NCBI RefSeq assembly: GCF_964340395.1
Contig: NC_135561.1
Coordinates: 21,535,486-21,599,485 of the forward strand
Source: Glandiceps talaboti
Lineage: Eukaryota; Hemichordata; Enteropneusta; Spengelidae
Length of the DNA: 64,000 nucleotides
Reading direction: 5' to 3'
Made by a program: the position numbers and the translations under genes
The notes under the pieces: generated by a model
Told to the model about the DNA's origin: nothing
What the model saw: the letters and a program-made list of their open reading frames with translations, nothing else
The model's database searches: none
In this document: positions 12,595 through 30,719 of the stretch, in pieces
How positions within the stretch are numbered: the stretch's first letter is position 1
Layout of the letters: every line of letters starts with the position of its first letter

Positions 12595-15140
12595 AATCAG
12601 ATTGCTATATGCCTGAGGATAAATCAGCATGACGTGTAGCTGAGTGCTGATAGTATCCTTGCATCGAATTCGGCGTATGCCCTAATATCAAGGTTATAAT
12701 ATTCTTATAATTTATTTTACATGCGTCCGCAGATACCATTTTCATACAAAAAAAATAAAAAATGAATAAAACTTGACTTTGCGCTCTGAATGTCCAACTT
12801 AATTTGAGATTCATTGCTATTAGAACAACGACAGGTTGATTTAGATGTGTTTTTACATGGTCAACCTCATATGCGTAATTTTGAAAAAAAAGAAAAGAAA
12901 AGAGTTTCGTGTGTCAATCATGCAACTGTTGATATTGTAATGCAATGATCTTGTAGATCTTTATGTAGGACAACCCTCGGAATACTGAATTCAGCCAATA
13001 CCAAAGATGATAGTCAAGTACTAAATCAGCCGTTCGCCGTTGGAGTGACTACTTAAACAGACGAATGTTCGGGTTCGTGCAAATGAGCCTGATTCCAGCG
13101 ACGACATGACTCTGAATGATGTATGGAAATTCAAAGTGTATAGCATGAGTACATTTACGACAGAATTCCATCCACAAACTAAGCATACCTTTTCAAAGTT
13201 TGGTTGTGATTTTAATAAAACTGTATATATCTTGACTTGACTAATCTACTATGCATGACGGTTTCTGTCTGATGTGTTTAGCTAGGTAGAACTTCCCTTC
13301 ATGTCTAGACCTTGATACAAACTCCGATGTATTATTAAGGAGTATATTCTTATCAGTGTTGTTGATGATACATAGTTTTTCAGTTAAACATAGATTACAT
13401 CATTTTAATAGCCCAATGACTGTTGTATTGCATACCGCTTTCTTTCAACTTCCCGCCTTCTGACAAAGGAGTGCCAGTAGTTATTGAATCTAGATTTAGA
13501 CGAACTCTCTGTTACGATCGTAGATGCATTAGGTTATGATTATCAAAACTCATTTTTTGCTAGGCCAACTTAGTTTTGTACGAAATTTATAAATTTCATT
13601 TCTCAATGTCCTCAACTCTACGTCGATGGAATTTTAGGTTATCGTTTGCCAGTGTTACTTACATTATGTACTTTCGGATTAGTGTAATTACCGTCTCGAG
13701 GTAAAACGTGGTAAAAAAACACACTCGTTTGTCCCTTTATGTGTTATAATCCTTCTTACTAGATGTTACAAACAGCTTACAACCCTCTTCGAAATGACAA
13801 ATGCGGGTTACGCTCTTATTTGTCACTCCGAAGCTAGCGGGCTGTAACCTATGTATGTATGTATGTATGTATGTGTTTCTTAGGTAAACGACACACATTA
13901 AGAAGACGTGATATTTGCCTGCAACCTGTAATGTGCCCTTTCTTCCATTCCTCTTTGAAACATTTAGTATTGCTCACTTTTTCATAGATTAAGAGAGATT
14001 GGCTTTCATTTAAATGCAAGTCGCTTTATATCGCTGTCGTGAGAAACAAAGTAGAATAACACAGTAATGGACGAGTAAAAGTCAGTCTATTAGCTTGAGG
14101 TGAATTGTTTGTGTAGATAATGCATGTGTTTAACTTTGCTCTCTACACGACCTTGCATAAAGAGAGGTGGTTAATTCTGTAGATATTTATTTATTCGAAT
14201 CAAGCAGTATACTTTTTAGCCAAGCTAGCAGAATGTCCAAACATGCATTAACATAGTACATTACTTGTTGGCATGATGTCTTTCATACAGTTTAAATTAC
14301 AGCCAATGAATTTACCTCTTTGAGTAAGAGTTTTTTAGGATCAATTTGCTGCGGAGTTTTGAAATTTTGGGAGCGAAATGCTCCTAAAATTTCAAACCGA
14401 AGAGCAAAATTAAATGATACACAATAAAACTGTGATTTGTTATCATTGTGACAAACGCTATGTTTATTATGTTAAATATAAATTAGCATCAATATAATGT
14501 TGTTGAACTTTGAGATTGTTAATGCGAATTACCCATTATGAAAATAGTCAATATGCAAGTGGGCTTCACAATGTGTGTGTCAAGTGCAACTTAAGTTGAA
14601 ATTTCACCTTTCAAATTCCAGCTTCTGAATCACCTGAATGGCAATCTCCTAGATTCAATTGAAAGTTAGAGATATCAATTACTCCGTGATCATCCCTCGT
14701 GAAAGTGTCCATAGTACCATTGTAAACTCGTTTGTAGGTCATAATACCGGCACTTGAATTTTATGTTAAGAATGCATGGTCAAATGGAATATCGCTATAT
14801 GTATATATACATTCGGATATGTTTGTTATTGCATGAATTGTATTTATTTACATAATGTAATGTACTTCTTAGCGATAGTGTTTATTTATATCTCCCAGGA
14901 CGCCTTATATGCAGTCGATAAGTGATGCCAATGCCTACGTATATATATTTTACATTTACAGATTCCAGTGGATGATAATTCTAGTCACATTTATAGAAAT
15001 TATTATTCCACAGAATGAACTAGGGAATAGTTGGATGAAATCGTGTATTCGAGAGGCAGTCATTTATCATCCTCATATTATATGCAAGGACATGCTTTTC
15101 CACTAATGCGGTGACTGAGGGGAACATAACATTGACCTAT
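11941..15140. other. Intergenic DNA with a (CA)n tract and two hairpins
   Basis: No gene seen. (CA)n occupies about 12537-12592. An imperfect inverted repeat lies at 13772-13846 (ACAGCTTACAACCCTCTTCG versus CGAAGCTAGCGGGCTGT). A tighter hairpin lies at 14356-14397 (GTTTTGAAATTTTGGGAGC, 5-nt loop, GCTCCTAAAATTTCAAAC). (TGTA)n is at 13851-13874. Confidence 0.65.
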
Positions 15141-15543
15141 AGACATGATACAGTTTCACAACGACAATAGCAAATTACTTTGGCAGTTGTAAGTACATGT
15201 AGTTTGGGAGAGCGACATCATGCATAAAGGTCACCTAACCCTGACTTTATTTGAGAATTGACAATTACTTCCTTTCCTCGTTTCAAACAGAACAATGAGA
15301 TAGGTACCCAATTATATTAGGAATGATTAAAAATCGTTAATAGACATGATACAGTTTCACAACGATAATAGCAAATTACTTTGACAGTTGTAAGTACATG
15401 TAGTTTGGGAGAGCGACACCATGCATAAAGGTCACCTAACTCAGACTTTATTTGAGAATTGACAATTACTTCCTTTCCTCGTTTCAAATAGAACAATGAG
15501 ATAGGTACCCAATTATATTAGGAATGATTAAAAGTCGTTAATA
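15141..15543. repeat. 201-bp tandem duplication
   Basis: The segment from GACATGATACAGTTTCACAA (15141) to GTTAATA recurs directly as 15342-15543, with only about eight substitutions. It therefore arose recently relative to other repeats here. It contains no coding frame. Confidence 0.9.
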
Positions 15544-18237
15544 GACATGAAGTTAGTTTAAGTAGTACGGTAAAGTACAAGAATACTTAAGTACATGAAT
15601 GCAGGGAATGCTGGCGTCACTATATATTTGGATTTTCCTTTTAATAGTTATCCCGAGCTCATTTGTTTTTAATTGAACAAAAGTTGACTTTAATTTGTCA
15701 TGTTACATGTAATGATGTTTACCACATTGGCGGCATAAATTGGTAATATTAATACGCACGTGTAAGTATGGCAGCAGACAACACCCCTATCACTCGTGCA
15801 CATATCCCTAGTGTCTGTCATTGGGTTTCATCGACATTATGGAAGTTGTTACTGTAGCATATGGAACTTTGCAAGCTTGTTCTTCATTGACAACAGTGTT
15901 AAAGGTCAAATGAATACACACATGTATTTGTAATAGTTACACCTAGAATAGTCTCTGGGTTCTATCATATATGTATTTGATAAATGTGAATAATTGGTGT
16001 ATGTTATTTTGCGTTCACTGACCATAACATTTGAACTGGAATACAGCTGTTCTGAAATAACACCAGCACCATACATCTTTATATCGGAAATTGGGAAGTT
16101 TCAGTTTACCTATGGAATAATGATCATGAATATTTATTTTTAAAAAAACTAAGAAATACAGACACTTTAGTTTCATACCATGTGACAGCCGTATAACAAT
16201 GAAGTTGAATGCGACTACTTTGCTCGAAACATCTCTTTAACTATTCTATCGGGACGGTTCTTAAATATTTATCACATACAACTTAAGATAAGAAATATAA
16301 TTGCCATGGTATTTTGTATGTCAAAACTGGGAATCACATTAACGTATTACGTCAATTTACATGTAACATCAAGCTGAGTACACCAGAAAACCTAGCTGGC
16401 TTGGAATGATTTAATCGATTCCAAAGTATACATTTTGATCAAAACAGCCTGTAGCAGGGAGGATTATACCTTGTACAGACGAAAATCAGCGGAAAAAACG
16501 ATGGTATATTTTCAGCGTACATTTGAGAATGCATTGTTCAGTTTAAATCATGGTAGACAAACGAGCGTTTGAAAAGCGTGCGACACAGTTCATTGTACTG
16601 ATATGGTTATACATTTTGACATTTCTACAAGTGTAAATCCAAGTACATACATTCTATCCTAGTGAAAGCATACATGGCAAACTTCGATGAAACACAAGCA
16701 TCCAACATTATACAATATAGATTACGCTGTTAGTAAAGATGACGCTCAATGTTGTCGTCTGTCCATGGAGGAAGATCAAATGATTGAGAAATATCAATGT
16801 TTAGTTATGAAGCAACTTCACATATTTGATAGTTTTAGGGGTAGACCCTATTGCTCTCCGGCGTCGACGTTATTTTCAGCAATCTACTTTTATGTCGGTA
16901 TAAAATGTTTTGTTGTCGACAAAACTGAAAGGAATTTATTCATGTTTGCGTAAATTGAGTACCGTGATAAATACCCATAAGTAATTAGATTAAAGAATAC
17001 CCTAGTGCTTGTACATTTGTGGCGATAGCGGATTGTTTTATTTTGGAATAATACAGTGCAATAAAAACCTTTTTTAATGAAAAATAAAGCTATTTCTGTG
17101 ACATTAGATCTTAATTTAACGACAGAACGGAACACACACTCCCATTCCATTCATTATATTTTACGACTGACGAGCATATTAATTTTGTGTAATTAATCTA
17201 AGAACACTAATTAATGAAATACAAGCGAGAAGGCCTAGTATATGCTATCGTCTTCCTTGGCCGGCTAAGGAGTTCTATGTATTATTCTTACCCAGAAGAC
17301 CCAAATGTTGAAATAGAAATGTTATCTGAATATTTTGCATGCGTGAAAGCCGTGTCTTGTTCATGAACGAAACTGTACTATAAACGTCTGTTATTCTGTA
17401 TTGCAGTATTGTCCTCAATTTTACATTTGTTGCCGAAAACGAATGTTACGAAACGAAATAAAATATAACAAATTATGAAACCAATATCGGATTACTAGAA
17501 TACTAGTCAATAGATAATAATCACCTGCACAAACGGTCTTCGTAGAAAACACACCTCATCTTCATACTTTACTTCTGAGTGATTAATGGATAAATTTGAT
17601 CTTAAATTCTTTAAAATTTTGACTCAGAACGTAGAGGTCATGGTCAAATATAGAGCTGCTAATACAAACATCATTATATTATTATATAGGGACATTTGAT
17701 TATTTGAATCGAGTACCTGTTGTCGGATAATTCTTTAATGTGGTTGGTTGGTTGGTTGGTTGGTTGGTTGGTTGATTGATTGATTAATTGAATTATTGTG
17801 TGTCTGTGTCTGTGTGTTTTCGTGGACTACTGTATACATACTTAATTTTTACATCAGATATGGCAACCTTTCAGTAAAAAGTTATCTAAACAGCAAGATG
17901 ATGCACAGATGTACGATCCTATATTTTGTGTCACCTTTGGACAAGAGTTGAAAGAAATTGATCACACTTAAATCCAACGAAAACATTTCTTTGAGAGAAA
18001 AAAGTTATGCAGACTGAATATCTGTTGCAGATATAGAACATGATCCTAGTGTATGCATACTTTGCATTACTCAATATGTCATGAAAGGTGAATTTGAGTG
18101 CGTCGACCTAGAATAATATCATTACGTATGACAAATTGGTGTATACGATATAAAATACAAATATTTATGATTCATGATCATTACATCAGTAAGAACATTG
18201 CATTCCTCTAGAGATTGAACTGTATACCTCGATCGAT

Positions 18238-18241
<4 letters not shown>
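15544..18241. other. Intergenic DNA, no gene seen
   Basis: The longest frame is 88 codons (plus strand, 16687-16953) without recognizable motifs. A (GGTT)n run sits at about 17739-17773. Confidence 0.55.
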
Positions 18242-18333
<92 letters not shown>

Positions 18334-18350
18334 GAGAGAGAGAGAGAGAG
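18242..18350. repeat. (GA)n microsatellite
   Basis: About 110 bp of GA with a single T interruption near 18331. Confidence 0.97.
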
Positions 18351-20371
18351 CCCATACTCAATTACGCAATCGTAATGCTGCATCATTGACATTAGAATTT
18401 TTCCGATCACGAGATACCGTTCAACACATCAATAAAACTATTTAAAAATCCATTTCTTAAAAATGAGTGAAAACTGTTCTGATTGTATGTATGTACAATA
18501 GCATACATTTTACAAATATTGTGATTTCTTTTACAATATATTGAGTTTTAAACAATGGCCTGTTTCAAGTGGTTCAAGAAGAAAATATAGTTGAGTTATT
18601 TCATCAATTAAAACCCCGAAATAAATACAAAATTTTCATCCATATGGCTACTTGGCTAATGGCTAATGGAGAGTCAAACAAAAACAGTCCTACCTTACTA
18701 GTCAAAGTAAAAAGAAAACGAAATCACTCCGACTAAAAGTTTGTTCCAAGGTATTGCTTAATAATTGTTCTCTTTCAAAATCGACATATAGCCTTTAAAT
18801 CGACTGTACACCGAAACCACACAATTATCGAGTCTTTTTATAAAACCGGGTGATTGCTTTTAAACTACTGACATAGGCGTTGACAGTTTAGTTGTTTGAT
18901 TGCTTTAAAGGTTATACAATTTCGTCGTTAATAAATAACTGATGCTATACGTGTACGTCTAGTGGTAGGTGAATCCCTAGGCAGTATGTTTAGTGTATCC
19001 CTAAGGCATACCATATATGACACAGTACTGCTTGTGCAATGCATTTAAGTGATCATGTCTAAGGTATAAATACATTAGTTTTGTAACTATGAACTACTAC
19101 CGCAAAGAAGACCATGCTGGTTTAATGTTAGATGTATCTTATTTGGAAGTCTAACAGGGAATTGTTAAGGTAGATATATAGAAAAAAATAGAATGAAAAC
19201 CTAATTGCCAGATATTGAGTTTCTATGCTAAAATGTCTGAATGAATATTTACTGGCATCGCTGAGCGATACGGATCTGATGACAGATCATTATCTTGTAA
19301 TTAAAGATTCTGTCGTAGGAAGAGTTTACCAATTATTTTCCTATACACTGAGCAATTTATCACTGCATATACACCATGGCCCCATTGTGTTTCAGTGTCT
19401 ATAAATAGCTCTCAGCAGAGAAAACATATTGGTTGAATGTTATCCCATCCTTTGTCAACTTCCTGTAGTCTGAATCGCACAATCTGTGTGCCGACAAAAC
19501 AATGGAAAGTATTTTTTTTTAATTTTCCCTACAAATCACTTATATAGCGTGACCTGGTCACGGACAGACATTCCTTGTCGCGGTATTTTTTCCCAACCAC
19601 TGACACGAATACCTTATATTGCGCTACACGTTTAGTGCTGATAAGCCCTATGTATATTTGTCATTCAATTTCTTTTCCGCCTGCCTTCGGTATAAAACAC
19701 ATATACATGGTTTAATCAGTCCCTCAGCCACGTGTTTTCTAAATTCTGTTCCTTTGATCATATCCCTGCTGTGCATATTTTCCTGTCTGCACACACACGC
19801 CATATTCATTAAATACATACATCAGAAAAATTAAACATACACATACTGCACTACCGGGATTGTCTTTCAATACTCCCACACTATCTTCTTTTAATACTCC
19901 CACATTATCCTTTTCAAAGCTGCACTGTCCTGCGGGGACATAATCAAATATGAAGTCCAAACTGTGTAATGGCAAGACTCGATTTTGTCAGTATGTTAAG
20001 CTTAGATTATCATAACTTAGTCGGTATACATATTTTTGACGTGGGTTGTTTTATCTCTCTCATGGTGAAGATTATCATAACTTGGAAGGTATGTATCTTT
20101 TCGACCTGGGCTTCATTACGCCTCGTTAATTAAATCGTCTTGACAGGCGCCATTCTGTGCTCTCATAACAAGCTCATTAACAATGTATCTCACACTGTGA
20201 CAATGTTTTTAAAGACTGAAAGCGTTGACTTTTAATTTGAAATTTCTCATAATAACCTTTCTCTGCAGCTTAGACGCAAAGTTTGTCGACACCCATTTGG
20301 CTGTTTGCCCCATTAATCACTGTCAGTTAAAATGTAAAGTCCATGCCGATGTTCAATTCAAGTACATGTGC
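18351..20371. other. Intergenic DNA, no gene seen
   Basis: AT-rich sequence with short frames only and no recognized features. Confidence 0.55.
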
Positions 20372-20450
<79 letters not shown>

Positions 20451-20762
20451 ATTATCTATCTATCTGTCCATCCATCCATCCATCCATCCATCCATCCATC
20501 CATCTAGACTGACAGACCAATCGACAGACCGGTCTAGATAGATAGATATATGTATAGATAGACCTGTATGTATGTATGTATGTATGTATGTATGTATGTA
20601 TGTATGTATGTATGTATGCATGTATGCATGTCTGCATGTATGTATGTATGTATGTATGTATGTATGTCTGTCTGTATGTATGTATGTATGTATGTATGTA
20701 TGTATGTATGTATGTATGTATGTATGTATGTATGTCTCTGTCTGTCTGTCTGTCTGTCTATC
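20372..20762. repeat. Compound tetranucleotide array (CTAT, CATC, TGTA, TGTC)
   Basis: (CTAT)n passes into (CATC)n, an AGACAGAC/AGAT interlude, then a long (TGTA)n with TGCA variants and finally (TGTC)n. All open frames over it are artefacts. Confidence 0.97.
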
Positions 20763-25245
<4,483 letters not shown>

Positions 25246-25960
25246 ACTACACAGGGAACCTTGAACATCCAAGCACTAACATGTGAACACCCTAGAGCTA
25301 GGATTTGGCTACATCCTAGTACTAGCAAGAAAAGCACAACTATGTACCATCTGTATGCTTCACAGCCCCAGTACAGAGTATATTTTTCCATAGCCCTGGT
25401 ACATGCTTGTGATAAATGTGCCTGTTGCATGGATGATAAATACCGCCTCTGTGCACATCCCAGTACCATAGCTGTGTACTATACTGCACACACACACAGT
25501 TCTGCACATCCATGTAACAGCTATGGTGTAATAATAACCTTTTGCTATCTCTGTGTTCATATTCATATCATTCCACACACCGCTGGTACATAGTTGTGGA
25601 AAACCCACTGTTACAGCAACGTTATCATAGGTGGTGCATGGCTATGGAAAATACCTATGTTATAGCTATGCTCACATAGCTGTTGTGGGAAAAAGCTTGT
25701 GTAGGCGTTATCAAAAACCTATGCTGCATTGTTATTTTTAATATTCATGTTACATTGATGTTGGCATACCAGTTACACATCTGTCAAATCTAGGTATATT
25801 ACACCTAGTGTGTTGGCCAGAGCTGTACAGATACATTGTACACATAACTGGTACAGCCACTGTGGCTCCACTGAGCTGGTACAGCTATGTGCACAACCCT
25901 GTCATAGGTATGTGAATGTTACAGGGGTGTGCAAGGTACCCTTTGTATACATTAAGCTTT
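25246..25960. repeat. Degenerate repeat rich in GGTACA / AGCTATG motifs
   Basis: Motifs such as GCTGGTACA, CATAGCTGTG, TAGCTATG and GGAAAA recur in both orientations every few tens of bases, so the 118-codon plus frame and its minus-strand counterparts look like repeat artefacts. The right end merges into the duplicated block that recurs near 30030. Confidence 0.45.
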
Positions 25961-26340
25961 CCATTCGTCTCTGCTCAGTCTAGAATTTAGTTACACGGAC
26001 AGAAACTAATAAAACGTACTGATATTATATATTCCCAACACCTGTACAAGTTACAAATGTTTTTACGAAATATATCCGATACTTTGTCTTAGTTAAACTA
26101 TTAATTACAAAGTATGAACGGTGGCAAAAGGCAACATATACCCCCTCTGTAATTTCTTTGTAACAAATAAACTAAAAATCGTTTCCAAACACATTTCAAA
26201 GAAGCAGAAAATATTTTAAATTCATTCATTAACGAGACATTAACTACTTGACATTTCTCTGTGACAAACATGACTAAGCAATTTACTATAACATGTTGCT
26301 AGAATATAAAGGGAGAAATCAATTTGAATATATACATTAG
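25830..26340. repeat. Segmental duplication, block A copy 1
   Basis: ACATAACTGGTACAGCCACT, TACATTAAGCTTTC, TTACACGGACAGAAAC, ATATATCCGATACTTTGTCT and TTAACGAGACATTAACTACT occur in the same order at 30030-30590. The copies differ by many substitutions and small indels. No coding frame is conserved between them. Confidence 0.85.
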
Positions 26341-26479
26341 TGTAATTTTGATATGTGTCTTTAGTTATTGGCTGTCAGTAATGGTCATCAAATCTTTCTG
26401 CATCTCCAAAATTAGATATCTACCGTCTATTCAAAAATAGTTTTTTAAGTAATTTTAGAGAAATATTTATCTGTAATTG

Positions 26480-26802
26480 AGATTAGTATTTTTCGACGAG
26501 CTTTGTGCATGTTCAGAGTGTCAAGTCATAATTTGAGAGTAGAAAGTGGACGTTTTGAAAACATCAGTAGAACAAGAAGAATATGTGAACTGTGTAATTT
26601 ACAGCAGCTGGAAAATGAATTCAATTTTTGTCTTGCATGCCCAGCATATCACGAGTTAGAAAGATATTTCTATCATCCTTTTACTACGAATTCCCGACAA
26701 TGGCAAATTTCAAATCACTTCTGTGTTCACAAAACCCTCATACTGTCCAAATTCCTGTTTTATAGCTTCAAAATGAGAAATAATGTACTACAATATGTGT
26801 AA
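26480..26802 (+). pseudogene. Non-LTR retrotransposon fragment, C-terminal Cys/His region after RT
   Basis: The plus frame reads ISIFRRALCMFRVSSHNLRV, then ESGRFENISRTRRICELCNL and ENEFNFCLACPAYHELERYF. The spacing R-x-C-x-x-C...(E/D)-E-x-x-F-x-x-x-C-P-x-Y is typical of the zinc-binding tail found after RT in LINE ORFs. There are about 100 codons ending in TAA; the RT body upstream is absent. This is a truncated relic, flanked by segmental-duplication blocks. Confidence 0.8.
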
Positions 26803-26889
26803 TTTTGTCACTTTTATTTAAATTTGTAATTTTAAGGCGCACTTAACACAGCCTGCAGATTATTCTTTTTCTATATGTTGTCTATTCAC

Positions 26890-29735
26890 TGTTGTACTTA
26901 ATATTCTCTTACGTTTGCTTCCTGAATATTTATAATATTTAAAATAACGTTACATTCAATTCAATTAGAATTTCTTGACAAAGGCTACTGGGGTGCTGAA
27001 GTAGTCGAGAATTACAATTGTTATTGTACTCATGCATTACTAAAGTAATAATTGCTGTAAATTTGAATATCAATTATTAACACTCTGAACTGGTCCTGGT
27101 CTATTTATTTGAGTCCTTGCTAAAATCAGTTTGTTGAGATTATTTCAACATAATTTGAAATTTGGGGTTATTTAGATTAGGATAATATGTATCCACACCT
27201 ATTTACATTTAGCTGATGATATAATAAATTACCCAATTATTATATAAAAAGCTTCGGTAACACTATTCCTGCATTGAGGTATTAACACTATTTACCTGTA
27301 CAATCGAATGGATTGCAGAACAGGTTGTAGAGATTGGGTCGTATCCATTACATTCGTTGTGCTTCAATAGACAATAGTGACTGTATAAGTAAATCTAATA
27401 CCAAGGATTTTATGTTGCATTAATAGAAGTTCAAGTAATAATATGTGCCAAGAATTTGTAAACCAATCACACTCTCTGGTCATTCTGGTCCAAGAGTCAT
27501 GCACAATCTGTTGTACACATCAGTTCGTTTATATGTACTAGCAGAGAAACCATGTATTGTATGTAGACAATTACATGTACATCCTAGGAAATAGCCCATG
27601 CGGGCTTTGTACGTCAAAGTTACATAGGATAATAAACCATTGATGTCGTCTATAGGTTTGCACATATTTTCCTGTATCTTCGACTTCATACGTTTTTGGT
27701 ATCTTTTAATATGTTTACTTTTCCTGTCTTTAAAGTTGTCATAATACCTTACATTTATTTACTAATCATTCTTTCTTTATTATTATTGTCAATTGTTTTT
27801 ATTCCATTTCTTTTTATGCCCCCTTAATGTATTCAAGTCCGGTGTAAATTAATGTTCTTAACTGTAAGACCAGGTCAGTGCTTGTAGCTCTTCTAATGTT
27901 GCGTGTAATTGATTTGTAAGCAAAGTAGTAAACTGATCATACTGTACATAAAATGAATGACATAGTCACCAATGAGATTAAATTTAAATCTCTCTCAGAT
28001 CTTGACGATGTTTTGTGACATTTTTGTAACTATTATCGTTGCGATTAGCGTTATTATTGGTTAGAATATAAACAAATGAGTTGCTGTTAAATCCATAGGT
28101 AATGTTTGTTAATCTTTTAATGCCTTTGGATTTCGAAAATTCTGTTCTGATCTAACATTTCATAGCAAAATCAAATCCCACTGTTTTCTTTTAAGTAGGA
28201 AACGATTATGTAAAATACCGGTATATATTTTTCTATGGCATTACCTTGTATTAAGTTGTTCAATAAAAATGATCGTACACTCAAAGACTTTTGCTGCACA
28301 AAGTCTTGAAGATATGTCATATGAAATGTATCAACATTTCCAGCTAATTGATAATGTACTAACCCGTAGCTCTTCCAATGTTGCGTGTAATTGATTTTTA
28401 AGCAAAGCAGTCAACTGATCATAGTGTACATAAAGGAAAGGAAATAGTCACAAATCAGATTAAATGCAAGTCTCTCTGAGATCTTGACGATGTTTTATGA
28501 CATTTTCGTAACCACTCTACTTCTTAGTTAATGTTAACTACAGATAGCCTACACCATTTAGAGACATTCGAAATATTCAATGTACTCTACAACCTGATGA
28601 CATTATAAACAATTGTAGTACACAGTAAAATCACTTTGCTGAATTAATATTATGTGTTATATACTCAGTTTGTAAATCTTGATATGTTTCACCGAACGGA
28701 TTCAGTTAATGATTCATGTAATCGTGCAGTAGGTCTGGAGGTAATATAAAGTGTACATTCAACCGAGAACGAATTAGTGGTTATAAAACCGGCAATGTTT
28801 TATAATTTGACGCCAGTGCATTTCTCAGATTTCTATATTCTGCTATTCAGCCTGATTTAAAACCCAATTGCCAAATGTATACAATTACGGGTGGTAAGAA
28901 ATATTTGTTTAAATTATGAATGAAAAGAAAAACACTATTCCAAACCTTTTATTGTAAGGTCAAGTCTGAGATATGAAATTTTATGAAATAAATTTGGTAA
29001 AAAACAACATCAACATGATACAATGACTGCAGTGCTTAATCAATATATGTGTACTATGGATACATCTTTTGCTCAAACAAAGTTGTATATCATAACGAAG
29101 TCTTGTAATAAATGTCCTACACAAGTACATTACATTTAAGTTAAGTTCTGTATTGATGATTTGTCAATCAGCAGCCTTCGGCCTAATCGACTACGTGTAA
29201 TAATGTGCGGACAGACGACAAAGAAAGAGACATTTAAATTATCCTGATGAAACGTTGTGACCCACTAAATTGAACATTATGGTCTTCTCATCAACAATGT
29301 ATTGATTTAAGTATGCTGGTAATGTCATTGTCTACAACGCCTGTGCTCATGTATTTACAAACCGATGAATTTACGACAATGTACTCGTGCATACATATTG
29401 AATTATACATTTTGAATGATTTTATATTGTTCATCAGATCAACGACCTTTGCATTATTAATATTATGTTCTCCAAAAACTAAATTGCAGTGACCAATTCC
29501 ACCATCGAACACAGTTGCAGCTGTTTACAATATCAAGAAAGATATAATCAAAACAGTTAAATAAATTTGTATTTCAAGTATCGTTTGTACTTATCGATTC
29601 GAGGATTGCATAATTTTTAAAACATATCTAAGTCAATAATGCACCGTACAAGTAATCAAAACATGTAATTGAATTTACTCAATTAATCACATTTAATAGA
29701 AACATGTTTAACTGTTTCCATCGAAGAAAGTTAGC
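26890..29735. repeat. Segmental duplication, block B copy 1
   Basis: Collinear with 33920-36285 over about 2.4 kb: shared strings include GTCCTGGTCTATTTATTTGA, AGCTGATGATAT, ACCAGGTCAGTGCTTGTAGC / GCCAGGTCAGTGCTTGTAGC, TTTCACCGAACGGATTCAGT and CACAGTTGCAGCTGTTTACA. Copy 1 carries about 480 extra bp (a 147-bp direct duplication around a 335-bp core at 28031-28366). Short frames here are not conserved between copies. Confidence 0.85.
28031..28366. mobile_element. Mobile-looking 335-bp core flanked by 147-bp direct repeats
   Basis: The core starts at TATCGTTGCGATTAGCGTTA and ends near GATAATGTACTAACC; it recurs at 32856-33200 in other surroundings. In the first location it is bracketed by direct repeats (27885-28031 and 28367-28513, starting GTAGCTCTT and ending GTAAC). 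The corresponding site in block B copy 2 (34814-34965) has only one such repeat and no core. No protein is encoded. Confidence 0.6.
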
Positions 29736-29789
29736 TTTTCGAGGTCGCTGTTCCCTTTTCCTAAGCTCTGTGTTCATCTGAATATAGTG

Positions 29790-29995
29790 CAGTTAAGCAA
29801 TTTACTACAACATGTTGCTAAGATATAAAAGGAGAAATCAATTGGAATAGATACATTAGTGTAAATTTCAGCAATTTAATTTCTCTAAATGGAGAATAGG
29901 TTTCCTTTTGGGTACAATTCTTCTGACATTTAGAAGCCATTGGATGACAAAATGAATGTATCCGCATAATGAAACAGATTGCATATGTCTGAATA
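29790..29995. repeat. Short segmental duplicate of 30505-30715
   Basis: GAGAAATCAATT, CATTAGTGTAA, TTCTCTAAATGGAGAATAG and TAGAAGCCATTGGATGACA occur in both places with the same order and spacing. This links block A copy 2 to the end of block B copy 1. Confidence 0.85.
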
Positions 29996-30029
29996 TAGGA
30001 ACCATATGTCGTAACCATGAGCCATATTG

Positions 30030-30590
30030 TACACATAACTGGTACAGCCACTTTGGCGCCACCGAGGTGGTAAAGCTATGTGCACAACCTTGAATGTTGC
30101 ACGGATGTGCAAGGTTCCCTAGGCCCGAGTATACATTAAGCTTTCGATTCTTCTCTGCTCAGTCTGGAATTTAGTTACACGGACAGAAACCAATTAAACA
30201 TCACAACAAACGTACCGACATTATATATTCTCAACACCCGTACAAGTCACAAATATGTTGACCAAATATATCCGATACTTTGTCTTGTACAGTGTCTAAG
30301 GAACACGTACATCAGTTACAAAAATTAAATTATGGCAAAAGCCAGCACGTGTCCCCTCTACAATTTCATTAGCGAAACATTTCGTAACAAATAAACTAAA
30401 AATCTTTTCCATAACACATTTCAAAGAAGCAGAAAACATTTTAAATTCATTCATTAACGAGACATTAACTACTTGACATTTCAAATAGTAATAATTTATC
30501 CGTGACAAACATGACTATTAATCAATTTACTATAATATGTTGCTAGGATATATAAAGGGAGAAATCAATTTGAATATATACATTAGTGTA
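30030..30590. repeat. Segmental duplication, block A copy 2
   Basis: Diverged direct copy of 25830-26340; see that entry for shared strings. Confidence 0.85.
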
Positions 30591-30719
30591 ATTTTCTGCA
30601 ATTTAATTTCTCTAAATGGAGAATAGATTGCCTTTTAGGTACAATTCTTCTGACATTTAGAAGCCATTGGATGACAGAATGTATCCGCATATTGAAACAG
30701 GTTTCATATTTCGGAATTT

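Noticed and set aside
16687-16953. 88-codon plus-strand frame as a gene
   Set aside because: No recognizable motif, no supporting splice context, and length is within chance for this much DNA.
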